Part shown: one piece after another, positions 49,530 to 63,617 of the stretch
Position numbering within the stretch: the stretch's first letter is position 1
Layout of the letters: the number at the start of each line of letters is the position of its first letter
Source of the DNA: Eopsaltria australis
Lineage: Eukaryota > Chordata > Aves > Passeriformes > Petroicidae
Length of the DNA: 64,000 bases
Direction of reading: 5' to 3'
Assembly: GCA_034509425.1 (NCBI GenBank)
Contig: JAVTVJ010000076.1
Location: 2,108,001 to 2,172,000 of the forward strand
Made by a program: the position numbers and the translations under genes
The notes under the pieces: generated by a model
What the model was told of the DNA's origin: nothing
Databases searched by the model: none
The model's input: only the letters and a program-made list of their open reading frames with translations

Positions 49530-52500
49530 CAACTGGATAACAAAGACCAGCAACCCTGTCATTCCTGGCATACCTCATATGCATGATCAGCCCCCACCTA
49601 GCTGGCGAAATCTAGAGAATTGCTCCTAAAGGTATGAAGGCAAAAACACTGGCCTGAGGGAAATTCCTTACATTTTGGACAAGCAGCACTAACTTTTCTT
49701 TGGATACACAAACACAAAGCCAACATTTTGAGTGAAAAACATAAGCTAATGAAACAAAAACAATCAAGGCACATTTTTTCAGAAATTACCACACTGGATG
49801 GGACAACAGTCATATACTGTAGGGGCATCACTTAACATAACTACACTACTTGAGGACTACCTGAAGTATTGTATGTCTGATCTCAGACAGGATAAAGCAA
49901 TTCCTGGAAAGTCTGAGTGCCTCTGAATAACGCTGACATGATCAGCAGCGGAAAAATGCAAAACTAGATCTGGTCACCAGAAACCAGTCAAGCTCAGTGC
50001 ATGCCAGAAATTCAAGAAACAACCTGCAATTAAATATGCATTTTGGTCAGAATGCTCCAGTTTGTGGTCCATTAGCCCCATCTGGCCTGCGAAGTATTTC
50101 TATTTGCCCACTGTGTCTTCCTCTGAGGGAGTGAGGAACAGTTGCTTGGACAGCAGATACAGTCAGAGAAGCCAAAAGCCTCCTGCTGTGTCTGCATGTG
50201 GTCCAGCACAAAGCAGCCAGAAGTCACTGCTTCCAAGTGTGAAAAAGAGAAATGGGGGAAAACCTGGAGAAATATTGCTACTGCGTTAACCCACTCCACC
50301 AGACTGCCTGAAAAGACTGATTCCAAGCATAACACGATCTCCCTAGAAGATTCTGTTGGAGGTCATAAACATGTACTATTTAATCCTATTTTACTACGGG
50401 GATAATTTATAATTGAGACAAATGTGGCCCTGATGCCTTAATGGCAGTGGTCATTTATCCTATTCTTATTCAAGTCAGTGGAAGCAAGAAACCTCCTGAT
50501 GCCATATCAAATGGCACAGGGTTGAACAGAGCAGTGATTCAGTCACAGACTTCTGCAGAGATTATGCAATTTTTGTTTCCTGTCAACATGTTCCTCCTTT
50601 CATTTGGTAGGACTGAAAACTTTTGCATAAAAGCAGTTCATTATTGAAAATGAAATATCACAGCACTCAATAAAAAGCCAAGGGGGGTAAGATGACTTTT
50701 TGCTTCTTGAGCTGTGCCCCAGATATATCACACTATGATGTTATGTTCTCCTATCCCCTCAGCTTTCATTTAATTAACATGAAGGAAGGGAATGGAATTT
50801 TACTAAAAGTTTAGAAATTGCCCCTTCAGGCAAACTTATTCAAATAACGAGTTGTTCTTTTCACACGTATTCACTTCCAGTCTTAGGAGTGCTCTTGCTT
50901 ATTATTCTGGCACAATTTCTTAGCTCAGAAAGAGAAAAAAATATCTTCAAAATAGAATACATCACAAAAAATAGCAGAGCACATTATTAAAAACCATCTT
51001 ATAGATATTTTCTATTTAAAGCACATTCCCATTCTACAGTGCAGTGGTTCCAAAATAGCCCAACAAGCACCAAAACAGCTTGTTCCAGAGCTGGCCAATG
51101 CCACTGCACTAACATGGGGCTGCCCCTAAACCAAGGGACACTGTCCCAGGCAGCTGTACTGCTTTTGAGATCCAAGTCATTATCTTCCAAAAGGAACTGC
51201 ACAGTGATGTGTGGAGATACCTGCTCACACCTCTTGGACTTGGCTCTCAGTGCCGTGCTTTGCTTCAGGGCGTAGGAGCTCTTAGAAAAGATAATGCTTA
51301 CATTGTACTTCACTACCCAACAGTAAATTATGTTATCACTTTTTTTTCTAGGCTCTCTGGGAGCTACTGTAAAACATTATCTGGGATATTAGTGGAATAA
51401 CAGATGGATAGGGGAGTTAATTCAAGAGCTTGTAGGAAATTTTAATTAAAGTGGTATCATCATCTGCAAGCTGAAAAAAATGCTTGGATACAAAGCACTG
51501 CATAGAGCACAAAAAATGAAATTGTAGTCTGACTGAAGTTTGAGGCAAAGCTCTTACCAATGTCAGCTGAAGAAGGATTTAAACCAGCAGAGTGAGATTT
51601 TATATCCTTGGTATTCAGTTCTTACTAAGATCCACGTGTAGGTACCTTTGTGTGAGCTCCCTAAGTTCTGGATACAGTGACGAGACACAGTCAATAAAGC
51701 TAATGGAACTGAATCCCTCCCCTGATTCCTTATAAAAACATCATTGGAATTCTCCAAAACTGTAATAAAATCAACCAAACAACCCTTCTCCCATGCTTAT
51801 TCTTCTGTTTTACTTGTCCTACCGAAAGCACAGCCCAGTATTGATGGATTCAATCTGAGAACTCCAAGGAACTGACTGTCTGATGGCTGAAGAAGTTTCC
51901 TTATGTTCTTCTGCTGCTCTAACTCTGCTGCACTAGAGAGATGCAATCACCTCTCTCTGATAACCCACAATATCAGCTTCCACCCCCACATGACAAATAT
52001 TCAAACAAGTGCCTCCCTGTTCCTCCCACATTTTCCTTCATGCCTGGGAGGGAATCTCTGTAAACATCTGCAGAGCTATTTCATTATCTCCCTTCAAATT
52101 CCTTCTTAAGACTCCTCTTTCCTCTGATATCAAAAAAAAAAGGCTCCTGATGTGCTCACTGTAGCTCTGTCATATTCTGGATCAGTACTGTCTCACTGTT
52201 CCCCTGAATTCTGCTGTCTGATTGTACCCATCTGTTGCCTGCTGTTTCTCCAGTTTTGGTTGGTTTGTCTCTGTGCTGTGTGGCTCTGTCTATCAGAATG
52301 GTTTCCTGATGCATGACTCCTTCTTCAGGGCGCCAGCATAACAGAGATCAGAGAAGGGTTGCTGGAAGCCATCCAAATCTGAAACTTGTATCAGAGACAA
52401 TCTTTCATAGCCTGCAGGAAGCAAAACTGACTACTGCACTGTTCTAGAACATTTTGGAGTCCAAGGCTCAATTCACATTTTTCAGTAAAAGCCTGGCTAC

Positions 52501-53896
52501 AACAAATTACGTGATTTTTCAAAAAAGCTGTTTTTACTACTATCAAAGATTTTAAAGTATTTTCTGCAGCAAAAATCAAGACAGCCACTTCATTTTTTAA
52601 GCCAACATACAATACTTCATGTCATTATTTAAGCCCCAATTTATACTCGAACACTCTTTTACCAAATAGTTGTGATTATTGACAGCATTTCAGTACCACT
52701 AGCCTTTTACAAAAGAACCACTAGTGAACAAAGTGTGCCATCCTTGGTTTTTATGGATTTCCAAAACTACAACAGCTTTTCAAGGTTTAAAAGTGTCACA
52801 AAAAGTGACATCTGGCATGTGTGATCATATTCCCATGTGTTGTCCTGACGTTGTGAGGGATGATGTTTCCATTAAAGAAATCAGCAGCCCCTCAGACAAG
52901 TAAGCTTGCAAAACCCAGTGGGCCCAATTAAATTCATATACTGTTTTGTGCAAGATTGCAAAGGTTTATGATTCTAATTCAGGTTTCATTAGCCATCCTC
53001 TCCTGATCTTTTTAAACTGCTCAAGTTTAATTTCTGACTGATTATTCACATTTTTTTCCTTACAACTTCAAACATATTCTTACAGTATGTACTCGAGCTT
53101 GCAGAAGTTTCTTTCTCTTTTCTACCAAAGTTGATCCCTTGATCAGCTAGTGAAATATCTGATTATAACAACATGGATGGCTCAAAAAACTATAGAATCA
53201 ATTAACACCAAATTTTCTTTAAATAGAAACCTGCTAAATCATTATTATTTTTAGAATCCTGTAAGAACCATCAGTTTTAGTGCATCTCAGTTCCATTTAT
53301 TTCTCTCTGACTGGGCAAAACAAAACAAAATCCCTTTTTTCAGTTTTTATACTCTCAAGGGCCCAGAGGTAACTAAAGGAGAATTTCCAGCTCTACAACA
53401 TCCTTAGCAAGATGGAGTATGTTGAAGGCATGATGGTAAGGGTAAGAAAGTGGAACAGCTGACTCTGAGTGATTGTTAAATTCAGCAATCTGAAAGCAGC
53501 CTCTCGGACAAAGTTACTTTTCCTTAGAACTGAATAAAATTATCTAAATATTGCCTAAAGTATTTATGGAGAATCCCTATTTCTGACTACTCATTGCTGA
53601 CTATTACAGGAGAGAAGCAACAGTTTACACCACTCACTCTATTAAAAAGGTCTGTAAAATCACTATGAGAACTACAATCAAACATAATTATAAGCTGAGG
53701 CAACTTTGTTCTCTGCAACTTTCTGTACCAAACTTTTGGGTCAATATTCTTAATTAAAGTTGCATTAATTCTTCTCCATGGCAACCTTTTTAAGGTCAAT
53801 TTTACAGAATGTTCCCAAAATTTATTCCTTTGATTAAGGAACACACAATTTCCTTTTATTATAACAAGAAATCCAGTTATACGCCTTTATCCTTAC

Positions 53897-53971
53897 CAAT
53901 TTCAATTTCCATTTTGTGAAGTGCCTTTCCTCTCTATAAACTTGTGTCCTACCAATTTTGCCTGCGGTAAT
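53897..53971 (-). other. Candidate cryptic exon on the NOX4 strand
   Basis: On the - strand a 75-base segment follows TTTTTCTAG and precedes TTG|GTAAGGATA, so both splice sites fit consensus. The length is a multiple of three. Spliced between the NOX4 exons that flank this intron, the phase would put a TGA at 53902-53904, so inclusion would truncate the protein or expose the mRNA to nonsense-mediated decay. One other frame is open throughout. There is no peptide similarity to NOX4. Chance pairs of splice-like sites are common in introns, so this is tentative. Confidence 0.22.
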
Positions 53972-56900
53972 CTAGAAAAATTAAAAGAAGAGCATTTGTA
54001 ATGACTGCACCACCTATTGTATCTTGCTTTTTGAAAGTGCATTTGTTACATCATTAAGTGATAAAATGCTGCAGATCAGCAACCACAATGAGGTAGAATG
54101 TGCTGGCCATATTTCTCCACAACTCATTCACTGGCACAGTAATTATCTGCTTATCTCACTGCAAACTGTATTTCTGCTTTAAGTAATCCACTTCCATATC
54201 TGATCTTAGATCTCTTTTAATATTTACAGGAAGCTTTCTGTTGCCTCTACCGCTACCTTTGGTGGTTATCTCAGAGAGGTGATGCCATCTAACAGATGGC
54301 ATGGAAGTAGCTCCAGTATCAGCTCCCTTCCTCACTTGGTAAATCCTACCCACTGAGACACGATATCCCAGTCTCCACACCAGTGGAAACACCTGCAGCA
54401 TCAGTTTCTGCAGAAGCCTGGAAGGCAACATGGCTGATGTTCATGTCACAAACAGCAACAGCTGGAAACAAGGATTGTTGGTAGTAACAGCCAAGCACTG
54501 TTTGCATTAACACACTGTGAGAAAAAACAGGATGTTGCTGAAGAAGGGGCCATACAGAGGTAGGGCAGCACTTTCCTGGAACAAACATCCTTGCTCTGGC
54601 TCCTGGAGAAAAGCAAAACACAGTACAGCACAAGTGCAGGAGTGAGGTCAAAAAGCAAGAATGGAATGTAGGGGGAGATCAAGACCACCAAAGATCTCCA
54701 ACCCCTTTCCATACTGATGCAACCACATTGCAGATTTCAGATGCTGTTTCAAGTTGTACACATCTCTAATTATTACATATTAAGCAGCACTGGAAGTCTA
54801 ATGCAGTTCCCTCAGCCAGGGGGTTTGGGTATTTTCAACTGAAGTAAGAATGGGAGAACTCCATGGGAGTTTAGGACTCAGGAAAGCCTGACAATACATA
54901 CGTGAGCTTCCCACCCCTGGTAGCTCCTTTGCAGTTACAAATATACTCAGAAGACATATTATACCAAAAAGGAAAATACTTCTTTGGATTGAGCAGGCTG
55001 GGGGAAAAAGAAGATCTCTCTAGTTAAACATCCACACTGCCAGCAGGCTTTCCCAGTAAAGCTCCAATGCTCATTAGGGCTGGGGAAAGAAAAGTTTGCT
55101 TCTGCTGACAAATCCCAAGGATGATGAAGTATAGGAATGAAAATCCTAGCTAGGTATCTGCAGAAACAAAAGGGGAGGAGAGAAGCAGCTGACTGAAGTG
55201 CTGGCAGATACAGCTAGCAGCGGATCAATCTGAAGACAAGGACAGGCATATCACAGTTCTCTCCAAACAGCCAGCTCAGGCTCTTTGGACTGGATTAAGT
55301 AGAGATGAAGAGTTCCAAATTAAGAGAACATGAAGAAAAAACAAAGAAAGACAAATCTCACAACAAATTCTGCAGTTGGGATGAAGTAGGTACTCGTGCA
55401 ATAAAATGGGATTCTCAATACCTGGTAAACCTAAACACAAAAATGCTACCTAAAATGTAATAAACCCCCTAGAAAAATTTGCCATGTCTCACTGCTGACT
55501 CTTTTCTGTCTTAGGGCACACACTGGGTAAACAAAGTGACTTTTGTCTTTTATCTGGAAAACTCTCTTTTTTAAAAAAATGTCTCTCTCAGCTACACTTC
55601 TTTTAAGGAAAGATGTTCTCCATGAGCTTCACATCCTACACAGGCAAGTGATTGTGCCCATAGGACTGTTTCCTTCAGGGCAGCTTCATGAAGCAAGTCA
55701 TTACTGGCTTGGGGTCTGTAAAATATCTTTGCTTGAATTTAGCTGCCAGAAAGCCTAGAAAGAAATTCTCTAAATATTCCTCTTACAGTTGAAGAGAGGT
55801 CTGCAAGATAGTGATAATGCAACTTCAGATGGCTTCCAGATGCTCAGCAATGGTCAGACAAGCACACTTCCTTAGGCGGAGAGCCTCTTATCTGGAAGGG
55901 GATACAGAAAACTGGCAAGGCCAAAATGCAAAGAACACCTGCCCAATAGTAGAGTGAACCATACACAGCTGGAACAAAATGGCAGATTAAGGATGAGATT
56001 ACCCAACTTGGAGAAGGAATTTCTGAAGTCAACAGAAGCCTACAGATGAGTCTGCATATAGATTCACTGGCAAAGACTTATCATCTAGCAGAAAATATAC
56101 TGCATTACATCATAGATGAGCTCAATGCCGTCCTGACTATCTTGACCTCTTCTTTGTTTTACTCTGAATATGCTCCAACTTCTTATTTCCAGTTCTGTTT
56201 TTCAAAGTGAATGGCCTATTATTGTCTGCAGTGTTCCAGGTCCAGTCCTGCCAAGGCTCTGTATAATGACATTATTATTCATAGGTGGCAGTGTCATTGC
56301 TATTACCTTTCTGGCCATACAAAGATGTCTCTGTGCAGCCGCCTTGCACTATTCAAAATAAAGAAATTTTTGTCCCTTGAATTTTTAAGTTCCTTTAAGC
56401 TCTTACCTTTCTATGTGCTCATATTAACAGAGCCTTACTTTTTAGCATTTCTCTATGTGTTATATATAAGAAGCTTACAGAGAACAGGGATTCCAAAGAA
56501 AACAGATGAGTGACTTGATGAGAGCCAGGGACTAGTGTTTAATTACTGTAAATACATAATTCTTTTCCTAACCCCTCCCACCCTCACTTTTCATAAATAT
56601 CCTGAGGTCTACAACCCACTGGATGTGAAACACTGCTGCAGGGCAAGGTGACTGAACAGAACAGAGGCTGGGCACCACAGCAGAATGAATACATCTGGCA
56701 CAGAGTCAGAGTCTAAGCCAAAAGAACCTCTCCTGTAGGTTCAGTATCAGTTCCTATTGACCAGGATCCCTGAAGTTGCTCTGCATATATACAGAGAAAC
56801 CCCTCTGTATGTGACTGGTCTTGTCATTATACAAAATAACACACAACACGTGAGACTTCTTGCACAAAATCAGCATCCTGCATCTCCACACTGATCCCCA

Positions 56901-57164
56901 TAATGTTCGTCATCATTGTGAAATGCAGATCCCAGGACTGTGTTTCAGGTCTAACCTAAAATGACGGTTTTGACCAGCCAGAGAAGAGAAGTCCACACTT
57001 TAAAACCCATCTCCCTCATGCTTATCCACTGTCATTTCCCGAATGTCACTTACATCCTGTGTTAATGCTCTTTGTTTTGGTGAAACCAGAAAGCAACACT
57101 CTCAGAACTCCCCTCCACGAGATAAGGGATACTTAGTTCAATGAGTTTAAAGTTTAAGTTTACT

Positions 57165-57669
57165 TGAGGCTGCACCTCAAATCCTGTGTTCAGTTTTGGG
57201 TCCCTCATTTCTAGAAAGGCATTGAGGTGCTGAAGTGAGTCCAGACAGACCAGGGTAATGAAGCTGGTGAAGGGTCTGGAGAGAAGGTCCTATGACGAGT
57301 GACTGAGAGAGCTGGGGGTGTTTAGCCTGGAGAGGAAGAGGCTCAGGGGGGACCTTATCACTCTCTACAATTGCCTGAAAGGAGGCTGCAGCCAGAGACT
57401 TCTCCCCAGCAACAGAGCAAAAGGACACAGACTCATAAGATGTGCCAAGGGAGAGTTCAGGTTGGACATGAGGAAGAATTTTTTCACTGAAAGGGTGGTT
57501 AAGCATTGGAACGGGCTACCCAGGGAAGTGGTGGAGTCACAATCCTTGGAAGTGTTCAAAAAATGGCTGCACACAGCACTTGGTGCAATGGTTTAGTTGA
57601 CTTAGTGATGTTTGGACTTGGTAATCTTGGAGGTTTTGTTCCAACCTTAATGGTTCTATGATTCTATCA
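57165..57669 (+). mobile_element. CR1 LINE 3' fragment (about 500 bases)
   Basis: This is the longest and best-preserved CR1 3' part in the window, antisense to NOX4. It runs from the end of the ORF2-derived region through the tail. A 92-codon open frame (57318-57596) still reads like the CR1 ORF2 C-terminus: [55 protein letters not shown]. It ends GTTCCAACCTTAATGG plus TTCTATGATTCTATCA octamers. The low decay of the frame suggests a younger insertion than those in TYR intron 4. It is not a host gene. Confidence 0.93.
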
Positions 57670-58718
57670 GGTTTCATACTGTAATGCACAGAGACAAAAG
57701 GCTGCTATAAAGTATATGCCTAACAATTTCTCCACCCCATGTCAGTCTTTCTTATACAACAATTTCTCTTTTGATGAACTGATATTTCTGCCTATTCCAA
57801 CTCATCTTCCTTTTCTTCCATCCATCTCCTAAAATTTGCCAGATGATTCAGAAATTTCATTCCATCTGCTCTGATATACACTATCCTCCCTGGTCCAACA
57901 TCATCCAAGGATTTAATTAACTTGGTGTTTACATCTCCCTCCTTATCATTCATTATTTGATATATTGAAAGAACACATCCCAAGATGAATTGCTCCCTAT
58001 TTGATATCTCACTAATTTTAAAACTCTTTGCTTAGGAACTATTTGCTGCTTCCCACCTGCCAACCCTGACTTTTTCTTCATTTAATACACTGTGCTATAT
58101 TCTTATCTAGATAATATTTTGCTGCATTCTCTATAGAAAAAAAATCTGATTGCAGTACAAAATGAATGGCAAAAATTCCACTGAATTACATGATATCAGA
58201 ATTTAGTTCTGCAGGAGTAAAAGGTGTATTATCGGTCAGACATGCACTATAAAAGTAGATTAGATTTAGTGGAACAGTTTTTTGCCATTTATCCTGCTAT
58301 GGTGCCTGTGTCTGCAGGTAAAGACAGTAGGACATGGGTGGTACAGAGTGGATGAAACTCCAGCCCTCTAGGTCCTGGGTATCTACTAAACCTCATTTTT
58401 TAAAGACCTCACTCTTTATCCATTTGATGTGATCAGTGATTTAGGTGTTCCACGTACCAATTACTTTGCTTCTGTTTAAAGATTCCCTTAACAGTTGTAA
58501 TTTAAACAAACTGTAAATGTAAAATTGGACAGATAGGTGAATACTTTCTGGTTCTTCCTCTCTGAGATTCTGAAAACTGCATTAATGTTTTTCCTAATGG
58601 CTGAATTTATCAACCATTCGCTAAACCATCATTGAACATTTCTAACATCACTTCAGCTACTGTGAAAGTGCCTAAAGATCCCTAATCAAAAGGTACTTCC
58701 CCCTTTTGATTTTTGTAG

Positions 58719-58818
58719 GAACTTTACAAAGAGAAAAAAGAGAAAGGAGGAATGCAGCAGCTTGGGTGCTGTGCTGGGATCGACCCAGTCTCTGTCATAC
58801 CTTCCTTGGGAGGACTTG
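58719..58818 (+). other. Candidate exon of an unannotated + strand transcript
   Basis: A 100-base segment is bounded by a strong acceptor (CTTCCCCCTTTTGATTTTTGTAG) and a strong donor (CTTG|GTAAGTCAG). All three forward frames are open across it. One frame reads ELYKEKKEKGGMQQLGCCAG, which I cannot assign to any family. It lies antisense in a NOX4 intron, so a long noncoding RNA exon is the likeliest real interpretation. Chance is also possible. Confidence 0.25.
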
Positions 58819-60461
58819 GTAAGTCAGTTTGACACTGTGTGACAGTATCTACCTGTTAGACAGAAATAGTTGTATTTCTCAGACAGAGACGAGCATTGCA
58901 AAAATGACTTCATTAAAAGTTTGTGAGGCCCATAAATACGCTGTAATGGTGGTTATAAACCTCATCAATAAATGGATCACAGTCCTTAATGAGCAAGTAA
59001 AAGGAAAGGAGTACAACATTACACAAAGGAGTGTTTCTAGATATTTGTTGTTTTATGGTTTCCATCTGTCCAACTGATGGCTTTTATCTGCAGATCTGAC
59101 CTGACAGTTTAAAAAAGGGTAAACAATAGATTCATATCTCATTGGAGAAGCCTTGCCAAGACAAGCAAATTAAAGAAAGGGTAAAGACAACTGTGGATAA
59201 AGTCACCATCCTTGTTACTTCCTTGTTAATCCTATTTCATCAGTTTGGTTAACCTTCGATGACAGTGTTCAAATACTTGAGTGCCTGGGAGGGGGGGAGT
59301 GGGGAGTGTTTAACACCAGTGGCCCAATGACAATAAAAACATACATGACTTAGAATTACTTTTGATATACATTTTTTTATTAAGAAGTTTTAATGGCAAT
59401 TTCCCTTGAAATTCTCCAAGGACCCTTCAGTACAGATAAACAGATCCCAGATTCTAAAATTGGAGACATTTTTGTTTTTTTAATAGACGCTAAATATTTC
59501 AGTCATGAGTCTTCTTACTGGACATCATAAGAGAGACTGAACAAGGGAACAAACTAAATTTAATTGGCTCATAATTGCCAAAACATTTCTACATGGTACA
59601 GATGCTATTCACTGGTGCCAGAATCTGAGTGCAGGGCCAAATAACTAAAAACAAAGTTAATTCAGTGAGGGGGGTGCCTCTGACCACAAACAGGTGGCAT
59701 AGCCAATGCAGACATGAATGGATTTCTGAAGTTCCAGTGGTGCTCTTAAGAGCTGCCTGCAGCCAGCCTGCTCTATTTTGCTATCAAATTACTTGAGAGA
59801 GACAGATCAAATTTTGATAGCTTCTGTTTGCTTGGCTTCTTTAAAGTGGATTCCTTAACTGTAGTACAAATATGCAACAATAAAAAAAAGTTAACCATCA
59901 ACCATTCCATATCCAGTTACTGCCATCTAACAACAGAAAGGCAAAATATATATAGATATACACTAACTGTGCTCTCAGATGAGGCACAGCTACAGATGGA
60001 GCAGTGAAAGCTAGGGAAGTTCCCCATCTCAGCTTGTGCTGACTCTGAAAAGAGGGAAGCAGGGGCTGAGCTCCAGGGACAACTCTACTGCAGTTAGAGC
60101 TTGGAATTAAGATGTTCAAGTGCTAATGGAACCATGTGTGAAAGAAGACTTGCAGATGCTGAACTCAGCCTGTTTTCTCCTCAGGACACAGCAATTTGCA
60201 AATTAATTAACAAGACATTTCTTCAACCCTCTTTCCTAGCACAAAACAGAGGGAGATGAGGTTGTCCATCAATACCAACATCACTTGCCTGCCACAGAAA
60301 AGCAGTGCCATAGAAGAGGCTCTCCTCACAGCCTGTGTCACTGACAAGCTCATTACATTTCGCTCTGCTGATCCCACAAGGTAAAACTGCTCTTTTGAAT
60401 TAAGGAATCTTTCTCCATGTAATCTATGGACTGTGCACAAAACAGAAAGTTACCTCTGACA

Positions 60462-60530
60462 TTCCCTTCCCCTTCCCCCTTCCCCTTCCCCTTCCCCCTT
60501 CCCCTTCCCCTTCCCTTTCCCTTCCCTTCT
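60462..60530. repeat. (CCCCTT)n pyrimidine microsatellite; G-quadruplex-prone on - strand
   Basis: Eleven C runs of three to five bases are separated by TT or TTT. On the - strand these are eleven G runs with AA spacers, well above the four needed for a G-quadruplex. Inside it, a 19-base unit with C runs of 4, 5 and 4 is duplicated exactly (60469-60487 and 60488-60506). Confidence 0.93.
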
Positions 60531-63500
60531 CTTTTTGCTTCAGTTCAGCAGCCATGTCTGACATATGTGAGTTGAAGCAGAATTTTCATGTTGTCTCCTT
60601 GAAATAAAACAGGGCTGACAGAGAGGCTGCCATGTAACAACAGTCCTTCACAGAAAGTCTGCTCTTTCTGGATGGAAAGCAGCACAGCATTTCACTCTGG
60701 CACAACTGAAATATGTAACCAATGACTTTTATATTGGTTACAGACCAGCTGTGATCCTTCAGGACAGCCCCTGCCCTTCCAACTCAGAAACACTGGCACA
60801 GGCACTGGATTGCTCACTGCATCACCCTAACAAACAGATTTTGGCACTTTCTAGTCTTTCTTCTAACTTATACTAAAAAATTATGGAAAGCCTGAGACCA
60901 GTTCACAACTCCAGATTTTACCTTATACCAGCTTGAAAGAAGTGCCAGTTTCCTACATTTGAGCAAAGTGAGTGGGATCTCTCCAAAGCGCTTCAAACTC
61001 TTACTCATGGAGTGACGAGCTGAAATCCTACAGATGGTTCCTTGAAAATTGCAGTGGCAGGAGATAGTCTTGGTGTATTATTAAGATCTCAGAGTTTCAT
61101 CTTCACAGTGCCCAAACAGCCAGAACATCAGGTTTGTAACTCCCTCACGAGATAAGATTACATCTACATGATTTGTCTTATCCAAGTTGAAGCACAAGAA
61201 AACGGATGGCTCAGTTCTGCCACCATTTCTTTGCTTACTCTGATCCACGTGATGAAGAAATTGTCAACAGCCACTTCCATTGCTGTATTTTCCCTAACAG
61301 CATTATAAATTAAGGCATAGGAAAAAAAAGTCCAAAAAGCTTTCAAAAGTCTTTTGAGAAGGGATGCAAATACCTTCATTTTGAAGAAATAATTGTAAAT
61401 GTATGTCTGCATTTCAAATATTGTTTAGGAAACTTCAGCTATCCATGCAAATAAAAGAGTAATTTAACTTTCAGAATTGGTTCAATATAATAAAAATATT
61501 CAACCTGTTCAGGTGATTTTTCTAAAAGAGGAACTAATTAAACCTTAAGAATATTAGAAATCACAACACCAATGTACCCAGAAAACCTATTTTAATCTTG
61601 AAGATATAGTATACAGTGAATGGAAATACAAAGCTAAAATATCCTTAGGTAACATCATGATGCACCATGCAGAGGAAAACAAGACCTTCGAAATTCTCAG
61701 GCATTTTGCTTTCATAAGACACTTTTGAGCACTTTTTGAAACCAGAGAGGATATAGAGAACACTTGCACTGGTAAGTTTAGAGGTTGTAATTTAGGTTAT
61801 CATTTCCATACTGGTCAAGTGGACTTGGGGTAAGAGGACTGACCCTGCTGCTGTGTGGGTTTTTGGAGTAGACAGCAAATTTGCTTTATACAAGCTCCCA
61901 GAGGAATGAGAAAGTTTTAAATGTTTGATTTTAAATGAGAGTTTGATTCTACATGACTTCCAACCACACACAAATTTAATTTAAACCTTGTTTTATAAAG
62001 ATACCTTGACAGAACTGGATAATTAAATCATAAAGCGAAGCGTTATGTGAAAGTTATTAGGCTTTAAAGCAAATGATTTTCATATCTTTTCTTTCCGGTT
62101 GTTGCCTATAAGACACCTTCTCTCATTGCTTTAAGGAAAGAAAAAATGTCATCACATTCTTGATACAACAGAAAAGCAGCGCTGCTAATCACCTCACTTG
62201 ACACATGTGATGCCTCACGTTAGGTGCACATGCTTAGACTAATAATTTTCTGACAAACCTGTAACCCACAAGTCTCTTCTATTAAAAACAACAACCAGAA
62301 ACTCTGAAGATCACCAAATTTATCTTCACCATCCAACAAATCAGTACATATCTTCTATTCACACAGCTTTTGTGTTTGGACTTATCTGCTTTAGTCTCCA
62401 ATTCTGTTTGTGAACAGCCTCAGCCAGCTGATTAGGCAACAATCAGAAAGGATTTGGCAGCTGATATCACGGGCTGTTGCAGTCCTGCAGTTGCTAACAA
62501 TGTTTTCCAGCTGCTAGCTGTCTGGCCATTCAAAAGCACTTGTGGTCCTTGCAAACCACTTGACAAGGTCGTAGAAGAAGTTTCCTTGGGGCTAGGCTTG
62601 GCACATTGGTCACTATCAACCAGCAGCCAACTCCTGTCCTCATGACTGAGGACAATTAACATCTACAATAACATACTATAGGATGAGAAAGCTTTTCCAC
62701 CACTGCCAATTTTTATGAGTTCATAGTTCAGAGCTAAGCTCTAGCTCAGATGCTGAGACAGCTTCCTCCATGAAATGGGGCTGACGTGTTTATTTGGGAT
62801 GCTCAATTCAGGGCGGTCCTCTTGGCATCCCACAGCCCAGGTCTCCTGAAGAGACAGGGAGTGGCTGTTAGATCAACATGGATCTGTTGCTGCCTCTGAT
62901 TATAACCAAGAGTTTAAATGCCAACATGTTTCATGAAAAAGAAATGTGAAGTGTCTCCCGTCTCCCTAACATTAAAGAGCCTGGCACTCAGAACTGAACC
63001 ACTCCACCAGTGCAATGCACCAAAAAGTTGCTAAAACTGAAACCCAGGCTCATGTCATGAAAAGAACAAACCATCCTTGCCCATTTTATGCACAACTAGA
63101 ACACTGTAACTGTCTCCTTTTTCTTGAATATTTGTGCTTCCCTCTCCTCTGCAGTATAAAAGCATGAAGAGAGACTTGTGCTACACATGAAATGCTTACC
63201 TGACAGTTTACCTGCATCTTCAAACCTTCTATTTGGCAAATGGTCAGAACTGCAATGAGCGTTGATAAATTTCTACCATTGTTAAAGACCAGGAAGTACG
63301 TTTATGGCTTATGACTTACATGAAATACAAAGGATGACAGGGCAGGCAGCTTTATTTTTTCCTCCAAATGTTTAGGACCATAATATTGTGCATTTTGTCC
63401 TTTATTATAGCTGAAGCTTTCTTTTTTTCCTTTTCCACCAAGACTTACTAATAAAACACCAATCCAAGATGCTGCCTCCTTTAACAGTTTCTATGAAAGA

Positions 63501-63617
63501 AAACAGCCTTGGGGTCCCTCACTGAAAGAATGGGGCCAAAAATAAAATTGCTAATGTGCAAGTAGGCGTACAGGAGTGAATGAATGAAGCTGCCCCCTTT
63601 TATCCACAGAGTCACAT

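Noticed and set aside
50999..51313. 104-codon - strand frame inside the long NOX4 intron
   Set aside because: It has no similarity to NOX4 or to any domain I recognise; the opposite strand is also open, which is typical of chance GC-richer sequence.
57318..57596. 92-codon frame with a convincing protein-like sequence
   Set aside because: It is the C-terminal part of CR1 ORF2 and ends inside a CR1 3' tail.
60721..60800. CTGTGATCCTT followed by CCCTTCCAACTCAGAA, resembling a CR1 tail
   Set aside because: Only two short blocks match and the terminal octamers are missing. It may be a very old CR1 tail but is not supportable.
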